This document shows positions 45,227-54,544 of a stretch of 64,000 nucleotides of DNA, one piece after another; position 1 is the stretch's first letter, and each line of letters starts with the position of its first letter. A program made the position numbers and the translations under genes. Source of the DNA: JAJYSO01 sp964451785 (GTDB taxonomy: Bacteria; Bacteroidota; Bacteroidia; Flavobacteriales; Flavobacteriaceae). The notes under the pieces were generated by a model. The model searched no databases. It was not told the origin of the DNA and saw only the letters and a list, made by a program, of their open reading frames with translations. The stretch covers positions 10,794-74,793 of the forward strand of contig CAYVJG010000013.1 in NCBI GenBank assembly GCA_964451785.1, written 5' to 3'.

Positions 45227-46516
45227 CTACAATCGTCCATCGACCACATCCCGATCCAGGCAGGCTTTGGTGTCAAACACCACGCCATTATTCGCAGCTA
45301 AGCTACTCATATCGAGTTCTAAAAACTCTTGATGTGCTGTTGCTAAGATGACGGCTTGGTATTTTTTTGAGAAATACAATTCTTTCTGCAGATCTATAGC
45401 TAATTCTTTTTTCACTTCTTCGGCATCAGCCCAGGGGTCATAAACGTCCACATTGACGCCAAATTGCTGTAATTCCTCATAAATATCCACCACCTTGGTG
45501 TTGCGGATATCGGGACAGTTTTCTTTAAAGGTGATACCTAAAATCAGTACATTAGATCCCTTGATGTGCAGGTCTTTCTTGATCATCAACTTGATGGTTT
45601 TAGCTGCTACAAAAGCGCCCATCTCGTCATTGACCCGCCGTCCCGAAAGAATAACCTGCGGATGATAGCCTAAAGTCTTCGCCTTTTGTGCCAAATAATA
45701 AGGATCAACGCCAATACAGTGTCCGCCGACGAGTCCGGGTTTAAATTTTAAAAAGTTCCACTTGGTAGCAGCGGCTTCTATCACATCGTTGGTATCAATC
45801 CCCACACGGTCAAAGATTAATGCCAGCTCATTCACAAAAGAAATGTTCACGTCACGCTGTGCATTTTCAATGGCTTTAGACGCCTCGGCAACTTTTATAT
45901 TTGGCGCCTTATGTGTGCCGGCGGTGATGATAGAGGCATACAAATCATTGACTTGCTCGGCAATTTCAGGAGTCGAACCCGAGGTAACTTTTTTAATTTT
46001 TGTCAGCGTATTGACTTTATCGCCCGGATTAATGCGTTCCGGGGAATAGCCACAATAAAAATCTTCATTAAATTTTAATCCGCTTGTTTTTTCTAATACC
46101 GGCACACAGTCTTCCTCGGTACAGCCGGGATAAACGGTGGATTCATAGATTACCACATCACCTTGACGCAATACACGCCCCAACATTTCAGAAGCTTTTA
46201 ATAATGGCGTCAAATCGGGACTTTTAAATTCATCAATAGGCGTTGGCACGGTGACAATATAGGTGTTGTAATCCTTCAAATCATCCACGTTTGCAGAAAA
46301 ACGCAATCCGACAGCATCCTTCTCTTTTCCGGTCTCTATGACCTGACGGAGTTCGTTTAAATTAGCCTCCTGCGTGCGGTCTTGGCCTCGACTGAGTTCT
46401 TCCACACGCTCAAGATTAATATCAAATCCTAAAACATCGTAGTGCTTCCCAAATTCTATGGCTAAGGGCAACCCTACGTAACCTAATCCGATAATGGCAA
46501 TTTTATGGTTATTCAT
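45227..46516 (-). CDS. UDP-N-acetylhexosamine 6-dehydrogenase (WbpO/TviB/VipA-type)
   Basis: About 429 residues. The start is placed at the ATG at 46516 (MNNHKIAIIGLGYVGLPL), because the longer frame to 46591 reads through a repeat. N-terminal Rossmann fold IAIIGLGYVGLPLAIEFG, the central four-helix part, catalytic-cysteine segment GGHCIGVDPYYLAQKA, and C-terminal UDP-binding domain. Oxidises UDP-GlcNAc/GalNAc (or ManNAc) to the uronic acid. Supplies an amino-uronic acid for the polymer. A damaged second copy of its C-terminal half lies directly upstream. Confidence 0.91.
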   Translation of the reverse strand: MNNHKIAIIGLGYVGLPLAIEFGKHYDVLGFDINLERVEELSRGQDRTQEANLNELRQVIETGKEKDAVGLRFSANVDDLKDYNTYIVTVPTPIDEFKSPDLTPLLKASEMLGRVLRQGDVVIYESTVYPGCTEEDCVPVLEKTSGLKFNEDFYCGYSPERINPGDKVNTLTKIKKVTSGSTPEIAEQVNDLYASIITAGTHKAPNIKVAEASKAIENAQRDVNISFVNELALIFDRVGIDTNDVIEAAATKWNFLKFKPGLVGGHCIGVDPYYLAQKAKTLGYHPQVILSGRRVNDEMGAFVAAKTIKLMIKKDLHIKGSNVLILGITFKENCPDIRNTKVVDIYEELQQFGVNVDVYDPWADAEEVKKELAIDLQKELYFSKKYQAVILATAHQEFLELDMSSLAANNGVVFDTKACLDRDVVDGRL

Positions 46517-46590
46517 AGTGTGTTTAGTTAATGTGCTCTGTGTTCTGTATTCTGTGTTCCGTATACTGATTACTGACTTACTGAATACCA
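46517..46590. repeat. CTGTGTTCTGTATTCTG-type repeat in the operon
   Basis: Short run of GTGTTCCGTATACTG and TACTGACTTACTGAATACC pieces, members of the same dispersed family as 45150-45220, 53277-53315 and 54630-54690. It separates the intact dehydrogenase from its truncated copy. Confidence 0.65.
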
Positions 46591-47220
46591 TTACAATCTC
46601 TCGTCCACTAAATCTCTATCGAGAATAGCTTTAGTATCAAAGATAACGACTCCATTTTGTTTACAGTCAGCGAAATCAAAGGTCGTAAATTCCTTGTGAG
46701 CTACCCCTACAATAATAGTTTCATAATCGACAGATTCGTCAACCTCAGCAATAATATCTAAGCCATATTCGTGTTTCACTTCTTCGGCATTAGCCCAAGG
46801 GTCATAAATATCGACATCAGTACCAAATTCTTGAAGTTCTTTATAGATATCCACCACTTTGGTGTTGCGAATATCGGGACAGTTTTCTTTAAAGGTTACT
46901 TCTAAAATCAGTACATTAGATCCTTTGATGTGCAGGTCTTTCTTGATCATCAACTTGATGGTTTTGGCTGCTATAAAAGTGTCCATCTCATCATTGACAC
47001 GCCGTACCGAAAGAATAACCTGCGAATGATAGCCTAAAGTCTTCGCCTTTTGTGCCAAATAATAAGGATCAACTCCTATACAGTGTCCGCCCTACGAGTT
47101 CGGGTTTATACTTTTACTTTAAGAAGTTATATTTAGTACCGGCAGTCTCGAGTACATCGTTAGTGTCGATACCTACGTGATCAAAAATCAATGCCAACTC
47201 ATTAACTGTTACTCCAAGAT
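46591..47220 (-). pseudogene. Truncated copy of the UDP-N-acetylhexosamine 6-dehydrogenase
   Basis: The last 155 codons (46591-47058) are open and about as long as the C-terminal third of the intact neighbour. The first half of this stretch is almost identical to it, including KTIKLMIKKDLHIKGSNVL, and then diverges (KHEYGLDIIAEVDESVDYE). Upstream, 47059-47220 still decodes as ...VNELALIFDHVGIDTNDVLE and TKYNFLK, followed by a stop and a one-base shift before GGHCIGVDPYYL. The N-terminal Rossmann domain is gone. The divergent end suggests this was once a different dehydrogenase allele partly overwritten by gene conversion. Confidence 0.85.
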
Positions 47221-47240
47221 TTAAGTTGTCAACGCCTTAC

Positions 47241-48497
47241 TTACACTAACATCCCTGCAGCAACGGTTTCTTTAGTGGCCGGATCAACAAGAATGATACT
47301 TCCTGTGGTTCTATTTTCAAGATAAGGGTCAGTCATTAACGGCTGAGTGGTGCGTACTGTGACACGTGCAATATCATTCATACTAAGGTTTGCATCGTCT
47401 GTAATTCTATCGTAAGTATTCACATCTACTTTATAGACTACATTTTTTACCATAGCAACTTGTTCATTAGCAGCATGCATCAAAATATATTTTGTACGTG
47501 GACGTGCGGTTTTATCATTTAGCCAGCACAACATGACATCAAATTCTTGTTTGAGTTCTGGTTGGTTATTCACCTTAACAATCATATCGCCACGGCTAAT
47601 ATCAAAATCATCTTCTAGAGTCATGGCTACGGACATTGGGGCATAGGCTTCTTCCAAATCTACTTCATCCAAATTCATGGTTTTAATTTTAGATGTAAAC
47701 CCTGAAGGGAGAATGGTCACCTCATCACCTACGCGATAAATGCCACTCGCAATACGACCTGCATAACCGCGGTAATCTTCAAAACCTTTGCGTTGTGGAC
47801 GCAAGACTGTTTGTACCGGGAAGCGGGCGTCGATTTTATTAATATCACTACTGATATGTAAAGTTTCTAACTCATGGAGTAAAGGAGAACCTTGAAACCA
47901 ATCCATGTTTTCAGAACGATTCACCACATTATCCCCCACTAAAGCACTGATAGGAATAAAACGAATATCTTTAATGTTGAGTTTAGAAGAAATTTTTTCA
48001 AACTGCTTAAGGATATCATTATAAACGGCTTCGCTATAATCTACCAAATCCATTTTATTGACACACACCAACAAGTGAGGAATATTGAGTAAGGAAGCGA
48101 TAAAAGCATGACGTTTAGTTTGCTCAAGCACCCCGTGACGTGCATCTATCAAAATAACAGCAGCGTTAGCCGTTGAGGCACCTGTCACCATATTTCGTGT
48201 ATATTCGATGTGTCCGGGCGTATCGGCAATGATAAACTTGCGTTTAGGGGTATTAAAATAGCGGTAAGCCACATCAATAGTGATGCCTTGTTCACGTTCA
48301 TCGCGTAAACCATCGGTAAACATAGCCAAGTCAATTTGGTCGTGTCCCTTTTTTTTACTGGTATTTTCAATAGAGGTTAGTTGATCCTCAAAAATTGATT
48401 TTGAATCGTATAATAAGCGTCCTATAAGTGTACTTTTCCCGTCGTCTACACTTCCACAAGTGGTAAAACGCAAGAGTTGATTATTGTTAATCTCCAT
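47241..48497 (-). CDS. cysN: Sulfate adenylyltransferase subunit 1 (GTPase)
   Basis: With CysD it makes APS from ATP and sulfate, driven by GTP hydrolysis. 418 residues, elongation-factor-like. G1 GSVDDGKSTLIGRL (about 14-27), G3 DTPGHIEYTRNM (about 91-102), G4 NKMDLVD, then two beta-barrel domains. It ends without the APS-kinase fusion seen in NodQ-type proteins, and CysC is a separate gene here. It is separated from cysD by a damaged four-helix-bundle gene. Together with CysC, CysQ and the permease it provides PAPS for the sulfotransferases of the locus. Confidence 0.95.
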   Translation of the reverse strand: MEINNNQLLRFTTCGSVDDGKSTLIGRLLYDSKSIFEDQLTSIENTSKKKGHDQIDLAMFTDGLRDEREQGITIDVAYRYFNTPKRKFIIADTPGHIEYTRNMVTGASTANAAVILIDARHGVLEQTKRHAFIASLLNIPHLLVCVNKMDLVDYSEAVYNDILKQFEKISSKLNIKDIRFIPISALVGDNVVNRSENMDWFQGSPLLHELETLHISSDINKIDARFPVQTVLRPQRKGFEDYRGYAGRIASGIYRVGDEVTILPSGFTSKIKTMNLDEVDLEEAYAPMSVAMTLEDDFDISRGDMIVKVNNQPELKQEFDVMLCWLNDKTARPRTKYILMHAANEQVAMVKNVVYKVDVNTYDRITDDANLSMNDIARVTVRTTQPLMTDPYLENRTTGSIILVDPATKETVAAGMLV

Positions 48498-48551
48498 AAT
48501 AATTGTTTTAGGTTTTAAGCGGTAGGCTGTAGCCCTATTGTATATAGTTTA
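48498..48551. repeat. GGCGGTAGGCTGTAGCC-type repeat
   Basis: Short TAGGCTGTAGCC/GGCTGTAGGC-type sequence upstream of cysN and again at about 48905-48975. It is the same low-complexity family that encodes the insertion in the family 4 glycosyltransferase. Confidence 0.6.
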
Positions 48552-48913
48552 TTACTTACGGCTAGACTGTAGCCTTTGGCTTAAACTGTATAATTTCTTT
48601 TTAACTAAGTTAATATCCTTTATTAGATTTAAATAAGGTTCTTTTTTAATCATTTTTAAATCAAAACACAAGAGTACAAAATATTCAATTTCATGAGCGA
48701 ACCCCAAAGAAATTTGAATAAATCTATTAAATTCTTTATCTGACTTTCTTCTACAGCCTCACTAAAGTTAGAGGGAATAGAATAAGCGGCACGTTGCATC
48801 TGAGAGACAATTTGATAACGCTCTGAATGTGCTAATTCTCTCGTTAAATCATAAATATTTAGTACCAGTTGATGACTGAGCTTCCATATTTCATATTTTT
48901 TAAAATCTCTCAT
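48552..48913 (-). pseudogene. Four-helix-bundle protein (23S rRNA-intervening-sequence family), frameshifted
   Basis: The N-terminal part MRDFKKYEIWKLSHQLVLNI ... SIPSNFSEAVEESQ is typical of the 'four helix bundle protein' family (about 115-120 residues). The open frame then leaves the family and stops after 85 codons. One missing A near 48735 (ATAAAG for ATAAAAG) would restore EFNRFIQISLGFAHEIEYFV, LKMIKKEPYLNLIKDINLV and a stop at 48552. Function of the family is unknown, and it is often found as a mobile-looking single gene. Here it interrupts cysD-cysN. The one-base gap lies in an A run, so sequencing error is possible. Confidence 0.78.
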
Positions 48914-48989
48914 GGTTTGACTGTAGGCGGTAGTCGGCAGGCTGTAATTTATGGCTTATAGCCTATAGCTTACAGCTTAATGCCTGCTA

Positions 48990-49895
48990 CTAAAAGTACC
49001 CTTGTTTTTTACGGTCTTCCATAGCTGATTCAGAGCGTTTGTCATCAGAACGGTTACCGCGTTCAGTTTGGCGCATGGTGGCTACTTCTGCCGTAATTTT
49101 TTCAAGCGTATCAGCATCGCTTTCTATACCGCCGGTAATGTTAATGTCACCAAGCGTACGGAAACGGATTTTTTTAGTTACTACTTCCTCCCCTTTTTCT
49201 ACATTAATCAGTTCAGAATAAGGCAGCCAAGTCCCATTTCTCCAAATCACTTCACGTTCATGTGCAAAATATAGGGATGGTAATTTAATATTCTCTCTTG
49301 TGATATAATTCCACACATCCATTTCTGTAAAATTACTAATAGGGAAAGCACGGAAATGTTCACCCTCAAAATACTTTCCATTTAGTAAATTCCACAATTC
49401 AGGACGTTGATTTTTAGGATCCCATTGACCAAAGTCATTGCGGTGTGAAAAGAAGCGTTCTTTAGCACGGGCTTTCTCTTCATCACGACGTCCGCCACCA
49501 ATAGCACAATCTACTTTATTCTCCTCAATAGCATCCAACAAGGTGGTGATTTGCAAGGCATTACGCGTTGCATTTTTACCGCGTTCTTCAACAACTCGAC
49601 CTTCATCAATAGCTTGCTGAACTGAGCCCACTATTAAATCTGCACCTAGCTCATCTACCAGAGCATCTCTAAAAGCAATGGTTTCCGGGAAATTATGCCC
49701 CGTATCCACATGCATCAGAGGGAAAGGGATTTTATTGGGATAAAACGCCTTTTTAGCTAAATGGGTCACTAAAGCCGAATCTTTTCCGCCTGAAAATAAG
49801 ATGACAGGGTTATCAAATTGTGCATACACCTCTCTCAAGATATAAATGGCTTCTGATTCGAGTTCGTCAAGATAGTTCAGATAGTAACTACTCAT
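48990..49895 (-). CDS. cysD: Sulfate adenylyltransferase subunit 2
   Basis: Catalytic ATP-sulfurylase subunit that forms APS. 301 residues, the family length. PP-loop FSGGKDSALVTHLA (about 34-47), HVDTGHNFPETIAFRD, GGRRDEEKARAKERFFS and a C-terminal arginine-rich tail ending KKQGYF, as in E. coli CysD. Its start overlaps the end of cysC by four bases (ATGA), so the two are translationally coupled. No cysH, cysI or cysJ is found nearby, so the APS goes to PAPS, not to sulfide, as far as this locus shows. Confidence 0.96.
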   Translation of the reverse strand: MSSYYLNYLDELESEAIYILREVYAQFDNPVILFSGGKDSALVTHLAKKAFYPNKIPFPLMHVDTGHNFPETIAFRDALVDELGADLIVGSVQQAIDEGRVVEERGKNATRNALQITTLLDAIEENKVDCAIGGGRRDEEKARAKERFFSHRNDFGQWDPKNQRPELWNLLNGKYFEGEHFRAFPISNFTEMDVWNYITRENIKLPSLYFAHEREVIWRNGTWLPYSELINVEKGEEVVTKKIRFRTLGDINITGGIESDADTLEKITAEVATMRQTERGNRSDDKRSESAMEDRKKQGYF

Positions 49896-50500
49896 AATTG
49901 TTTCAGTTTTTTGTTATTCAATAAATAATTTAGCACTTCTCGTGCACAGTCATCTACACTTTTAGATGTTGTATGTAAAACGATATCCGGGTTTACGGGT
50001 TCTTCATAAGGCGCATCAAGACCTGTAAAGTTAGTTATTTCACCTTGGCGTGCTTTTTTATACAAGCCTTTAACATCACGCCGCTCACACTCTTCATAAG
50101 AGGTAGCTACATGAATTTCTACAAAGTTATAATTTTCAACTATTTCTGCAATCATTCTTCGATCTTTAGCTAAAGGCGACACAAAAGCACCTAACACAAC
50201 AATCCCTGCATCTAGAAATAACTTAGAGACTTCCGCAATGCGGCGCAAATTTTCATGTCTATCTTCTGCAGTAAAACTCAGCCCTTTATTTAACCCTGTT
50301 CGCACATTATCGCCATCGAGCAAATAAGTATGTATACCCTGCTCTAACAATAAGTGCTCAACACGTCCTGCGATTGTTGATTTTCCAGATCCAGACAAAC
50401 CTGTAAACCACACCAAGAGCGATTTGTGTTGATTCTGTTTATTACGCATTCTTTTATCAACTTTATGCTGATGTGGAATAATATGGAGTTTTTCTTTCAT
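49892..50500 (-). CDS. cysC: Adenylylsulfate kinase
   Basis: Phosphorylates APS to PAPS, the sulfate donor of sulfotransferases. 202 residues. P-loop WFTGLSGSGKST (about 31-42), LLDGDNVRTGLN, FVSPLAKDRR and the lid-region KGLYKKARQGEI with FTGLDAPYEEP are all intact. The ATG at 50500 gives a 20-residue basic lead before the core. Overlaps cysD by four bases and follows the permease by 5 bp. Confidence 0.96.
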   Translation of the reverse strand: MKEKLHIIPHQHKVDKRMRNKQNQHKSLLVWFTGLSGSGKSTIAGRVEHLLLEQGIHTYLLDGDNVRTGLNKGLSFTAEDRHENLRRIAEVSKLFLDAGIVVLGAFVSPLAKDRRMIAEIVENYNFVEIHVATSYEECERRDVKGLYKKARQGEITNFTGLDAPYEEPVNPDIVLHTTSKSVDDCAREVLNYLLNNKKLKQL

Positions 50501-50505
50501 AATGA

Positions 50506-52293
50506 TTACAATTGGTAGTAGAATAGGATAAATCCTAGAGTTAAGATTGAATAAATAACAGTAAACGGCGTGCCTATTTTTAAATAATCTTTAAACTTAT
50601 AGCCTCCAGGTCCGTAGACCATTAAATTTGTTTGATAACTAAACGGCGAGTGAAAAGATGCCGAAGCAGCAAAAGCAATAGCTATAAACAAAGCGGTCAT
50701 ATTGAGCTCAGGTGTTTGCATACCAATGGCATAGCCAATAGGGAAAACAATAGACACTGCGGCCACATGGGTTACAAATGAAGTCAGAATTAAGGTGATC
50801 AAATACACACCAACTACAAGGCCAATATTTCCAAGTGGTTTAAAGAATTCCATAAAGCCCTCTGCTAATACTTTAGCCGTTCCGGATTCTATTAAAGCTG
50901 TACTAAAAGCCAAAGATGATACTAAAACTACTAATAAGCTAATATCTAACTGATTTTTCATTTCTTGAACAGATAACAACTTAGTAGCTACCATATAAGT
51001 AGTGAGTAATATCAAGGCAAAAAACAAGTCTATAGCTCCCAGTCCCATTGCTAAAACAAGTGCTAAAAGAACTAATACAAAGCCTTTTTTACCTAATTTA
51101 TTAGCTTGTTTAGTTTTGCGAATAGTTGATATTAAATAAATCGCATTACAGGCCCTATTGCGCTTTACAAACTGCTCTCCCGGGTTAATCAAAAGCAAAT
51201 CCCCTGCTTCCAAAATAACTTCTCCTATTTTTCCTCTTAGTTTTTCGCCATTTCTATGTACAGCAACTACGGCAGCATCATAACGTTCTCTAAATTGGAT
51301 CTTTTTCAAAGTTTGTCCAATCAATTCAGAATTATAAGGAATCACTGCTTCTTGTAAATTCAGACGATGTAATTCATCTGACCCGTCGTTTTTTATTGGC
51401 AAAGTAAAGTCTTTATGTCTATCTAATAATTCAATTACATTCTGAGTTTCTCCAGCAAAAACTAAAATATCACCGGCGCAAATTTCATCAGTAGGTTTTA
51501 CCGGAGAAATACTCTGTTTGTGTCTGATAATTTCAAAAAGATAAACTTCATTTAGGTTTCTCAAATTAGCATCCTGTACCGTTTGCCCAATTATAGAGGC
51601 ATTTTGTACCACTTTGAGCTCAATTAAGTACTCTCGTGGTGCTGACTTTACTGTATTTAATAATTCAACATTATTAGGCAACAATTTATACCCCCAAAAA
51701 TAAAGAAATACTATACCGCCAATAGTCACAAGTAATCCAGGTAATAGATAATCTATAAACCCTGGAGTGGGCATATTTTTAGAGACAATTAATCCATTTA
51801 AAACTAAGTTTGTAGAAGTTCCTATAACCGTCATCATTCCTCCTACAATTGCAGCAAAAGACAAAGGGATTAGCAACTTGGAAGGCGAGATATTATGTCG
51901 CTTTGACCACTGATAAACATAAGGTAAAAATAAAGCGACAATAGGTGTATTATTCAGAAATGAAGACAAGCCTGAAACACCCAGTGTCATTCTCAACATA
52001 AAGCTTTTACCTGTTTGAGCACTTGCAAAAAGCTTATCCATCCAGGCGATAAGGTTAAAATGCTCTTTAATACCTGCCGTAATAAAAATAAGTAAGAATA
52101 TACTCAAAATAGACTTGTTTGCCAATGCATCCAAAAAGTCTTCAATTTGTATGATATTCAACAACAAAAATAAGAGTACTGCAGCAAAAAACAAGGCTGC
52201 AGGTCTTAACTTATCTAAAAGTAAGAATATAACTAAGACAATAACAACGAGAATCACAACGACTTGTTGTGCAACTAAAGGCAGTGTGAACAT
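50506..52293 (-). CDS. SLC13/DASS-family permease with two TrkA_C domains (probable sulfate transporter)
   Basis: 595 residues. About five N-terminal membrane helices, a cytosolic insert with two TrkA_C (RCK_C) domains (about 215-300 and 305-385, each with a core like IGQTVQDANLRN and LIGQTLKKIQF), then a second membrane half. The transporter motif region SFLNNTPIVALFLP (about 112-125) and its counterpart near FVTHVAAVSIVFP are present. Members next to cysNDC in Bacteroidota are annotated as sulfate permeases, and the context supports that here. It lies 5 bp from cysC and 42 bp after cysQ. Confidence 0.9.
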   Translation of the reverse strand: MFTLPLVAQQVVVILVVIVLVIFLLLDKLRPAALFFAAVLLFLLLNIIQIEDFLDALANKSILSIFLLIFITAGIKEHFNLIAWMDKLFASAQTGKSFMLRMTLGVSGLSSFLNNTPIVALFLPYVYQWSKRHNISPSKLLIPLSFAAIVGGMMTVIGTSTNLVLNGLIVSKNMPTPGFIDYLLPGLLVTIGGIVFLYFWGYKLLPNNVELLNTVKSAPREYLIELKVVQNASIIGQTVQDANLRNLNEVYLFEIIRHKQSISPVKPTDEICAGDILVFAGETQNVIELLDRHKDFTLPIKNDGSDELHRLNLQEAVIPYNSELIGQTLKKIQFRERYDAAVVAVHRNGEKLRGKIGEVILEAGDLLLINPGEQFVKRNRACNAIYLISTIRKTKQANKLGKKGFVLVLLALVLAMGLGAIDLFFALILLTTYMVATKLLSVQEMKNQLDISLLVVLVSSLAFSTALIESGTAKVLAEGFMEFFKPLGNIGLVVGVYLITLILTSFVTHVAAVSIVFPIGYAIGMQTPELNMTALFIAIAFAASASFHSPFSYQTNLMVYGPGGYKFKDYLKIGTPFTVIYSILTLGFILFYYQL

Positions 52294-52335
52294 ATGGACG
52301 TTTATCGGTTTATATTGGCGACTTACTCAATAGCT

Positions 52336-53133
52336 CTACGCTTTACCAAGAACAACAAAATATGGATTCAAGAGATTTTCTTTATTATAATTCAATTCCT
52401 GTTTCGTTGTGTAATCATACACTTGACAACCTGAAAACTTAGCTACTGCATGAGCTGCAGCGGTATCCCACTCCATAGTCGGTGCAAGTCGCGGATAAAC
52501 ATGAGCAGCTCCTTCTGCCACCATACAGAGCTTTAAAGAACTACCTTTACTCACCAAATTAACTTTTCCGTAACGTTTTTTACAATCATCCACAAACGCC
52601 AAAGTCTCTTCTGAAAGGTGAGATCGTGAGGCCACAATTGAAAATACCTCTGGTTGTTTTGCCTGTGTCAACACTTCACTATGGGCCACTAAGTTATTAA
52701 TTTCTTCAACTGTTTCAGTTGGCTTAACTTTAGCTACAAAACTCCCTAATTCTTCTGTAGCAAAATAAAGCTTATCAGCTACCGGCCAATACACTACTCC
52801 TAAGATAGGAAGTCCATTATTAATCAAGGCTATATTAACTGTAAACTCCCCATTTTTCTTCACAAACTCTTTTGTACCATCAAGTGGATCCACCATCCAA
52901 CACAATTGCCAATTTTGACGCTCTTGGTAATCCATATTTTTAATTTCTTCACTAATAATAGGGATATCCGTTGTGCTTAAATCATCGACAATAACTTTAT
53001 TAGATTTTTTATCTGCCTCAGTTAAAGGAGACTGATCAGCTTTAACTTCTACGTCAAAATCATTTTGATACACATCGAGTATGGCTTTACCAGCTTTTAA
53101 AGCTGCATTAACAGCTATTTTTAAATTATTCAT
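52336..53133 (-). CDS. cysQ: 3'(2'),5'-bisphosphate nucleotidase
   Basis: Hydrolyses PAP, the by-product of PAPS-dependent sulfation, to AMP. This keeps sulfotransferases from being inhibited. 265 residues of the inositol-monophosphatase superfamily, with metal-binding EADKKSN, IISEE (E of motif A), WMVDPLDGTKEF (about 79-90) and TMEWDTAAAHAV. First gene of the sulfate-activation set. Its presence beside three sulfotransferases fits an active sulfation pathway. Confidence 0.94.
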   Translation of the reverse strand: MNNLKIAVNAALKAGKAILDVYQNDFDVEVKADQSPLTEADKKSNKVIVDDLSTTDIPIISEEIKNMDYQERQNWQLCWMVDPLDGTKEFVKKNGEFTVNIALINNGLPILGVVYWPVADKLYFATEELGSFVAKVKPTETVEEINNLVAHSEVLTQAKQPEVFSIVASRSHLSEETLAFVDDCKKRYGKVNLVSKGSSLKLCMVAEGAAHVYPRLAPTMEWDTAAAHAVAKFSGCQVYDYTTKQELNYNKENLLNPYFVVLGKA

Positions 53134-53315
53134 TTATTTATAAATTAAATGTAGTTTAAGCTTTATTTTACTAAATATATAAAGGTTGCACCAATAAATC
53201 TATTTTGCTTTTATATTGTTATGGATAAGCACTAAACAGCTTTTAGGACTAGCCTTGAGTTAACATCCCTTTTTCAGTGTTCTGAATACTGACTTACTGA
53301 ATACTGAATACTGTT
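53134..53315. repeat. Intergenic stretch with TACTGAATACTG repeats
   Basis: AT-rich DNA followed by GTTCTGAATACTGACTTACTG-type repeats (about 53277-53312; pieces GTTCTGAATACTG and TTACTGAATACTG), directly after the stop of ATPase 3. No other feature seen. Confidence 0.65.
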
Positions 53316-54530
53316 TTACCAAGAATTTGCCTCCAAGAAATCGGTAATGTACCGGTGTTGTATGCCTTGAATGTTGTCATCCCAGAAATCATCCATGGTG
53401 ATCACGTATTTTGGGTAATGATCCCGAATAGCTATCAAAGGCTGAAACTCTCGATCTACGGTTTCTTTATGTTCTAATTTATAAGCTACCTGAAGGTATA
53501 ATTTATCACCGGCTTTTTCGGCAATAAAGTCAATTTCCTTGGTGCCTAGTTTTCCGATATAAACTTGGTAACCTCTTCTTTTTAGTTCCAAAAACACGAT
53601 ATTTTCCAATAGCCCTCCTATCATTCGGCTCCGATACCCCATGGTGGCATAAATCAGCGACAAATCGCCTACATAAAACTTCTCCATGGTTTTCAATATC
53701 TCCTTTCCCTTAATATCATATCTCGAAACGCGATAGAGCACAAAGGCACTTTCTAAAGCGGTCAGGTAATTGTAGATGGTGTTGATATCTACTTTACGCT
53801 GTTGGCTTTTAAAATAATCGGCCACATTCTTCCCCGAAAACGTGTTACCAACATTGTCAAACGCATAGCGCAATACCCTCTCCAAAAGCTCAATATCTCT
53901 AATGTTGTGGCGTTGTACCGTGTCTCTCAAAATAACGGAAGAATAAATATCACGAACCACCTTGTAGGCGGATTCGGCATCGTAATCTTGTGTATGAATT
54001 ACCGGAAAGCCGCCCATGCGCAAATAGTGTTCAAAGCCGTCTTTATCATTTTTCAGTTCGGGAAATTCTTCCTTCTTAAAATCGAGGTATTCTTTATAGG
54101 ACAATGTAAACACCGGGATTTGCACATAACGCCCCGCTAAAAACGTAGACAATTCTGAAGAAAGTAAATGAGAATTAGAACCGGTGAGGTAAATATCGAC
54201 CTCAAAATCGACCAAAAAAGAATTAATGGCTTTTTCCCATTGCTCCACCTCCTGTATTTCATCTAGCAGCAGGTAATATTTTCCTTCGCTTTGAATTTTA
54301 TCCTTAATATACCCATACAAGCTTTTGGCCGTTTTGAAATCAGCATAAGCAAAACTCTCAAAATTCATAACCAAAATTTGATCTGATGCCACGCCACTTT
54401 CAACCAATCGGTTTTGCAACAAGCGCAAAATCGTTGATTTCCCGGAGCGCCGAATACCCGTCAATATCTTCACCTGTGGCTTATCAATAAAGGGCTCCAA
54501 TTGCTTTATGTAAAGAGGTCTTGCGATCAA
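53316..54530 (-). CDS. AAA ATPase with C-terminal DUF4143 domain (ATPase 3)
   Basis: 404 residues. Walker A LTGIRRSGKSTIL (about 21-33), Walker B YLLLDEIQEVEQWE, sensor DIYLTGSNSHLLSSEL, and a DUF4143 end with the PD-(D/E)XK-like pattern KEIDFIAEK and LYLQVAYKLEH. Much closer to ATPase 2 than to ATPase 1. It interrupts the polysaccharide locus between cysQ and rfbB, has its own palindrome-containing upstream region and is edged by CCGTGTTCTGTG-type repeats, which suggests a later insertion. Function unknown. Confidence 0.87.
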   Translation of the reverse strand: MIARPLYIKQLEPFIDKPQVKILTGIRRSGKSTILRLLQNRLVESGVASDQILVMNFESFAYADFKTAKSLYGYIKDKIQSEGKYYLLLDEIQEVEQWEKAINSFLVDFEVDIYLTGSNSHLLSSELSTFLAGRYVQIPVFTLSYKEYLDFKKEEFPELKNDKDGFEHYLRMGGFPVIHTQDYDAESAYKVVRDIYSSVILRDTVQRHNIRDIELLERVLRYAFDNVGNTFSGKNVADYFKSQQRKVDINTIYNYLTALESAFVLYRVSRYDIKGKEILKTMEKFYVGDLSLIYATMGYRSRMIGGLLENIVFLELKRRGYQVYIGKLGTKEIDFIAEKAGDKLYLQVAYKLEHKETVDREFQPLIAIRDHYPKYVITMDDFWDDNIQGIQHRYITDFLEANSW

Positions 54531-54544
54531 GTTTTATAGTTTTA

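Noticed and set aside
46591..47058. 155-codon frame as a functional short dehydrogenase domain protein
   Set aside because: It lacks the NAD-binding domain and the catalytic cysteine, which are still recognisable as broken sequence upstream.
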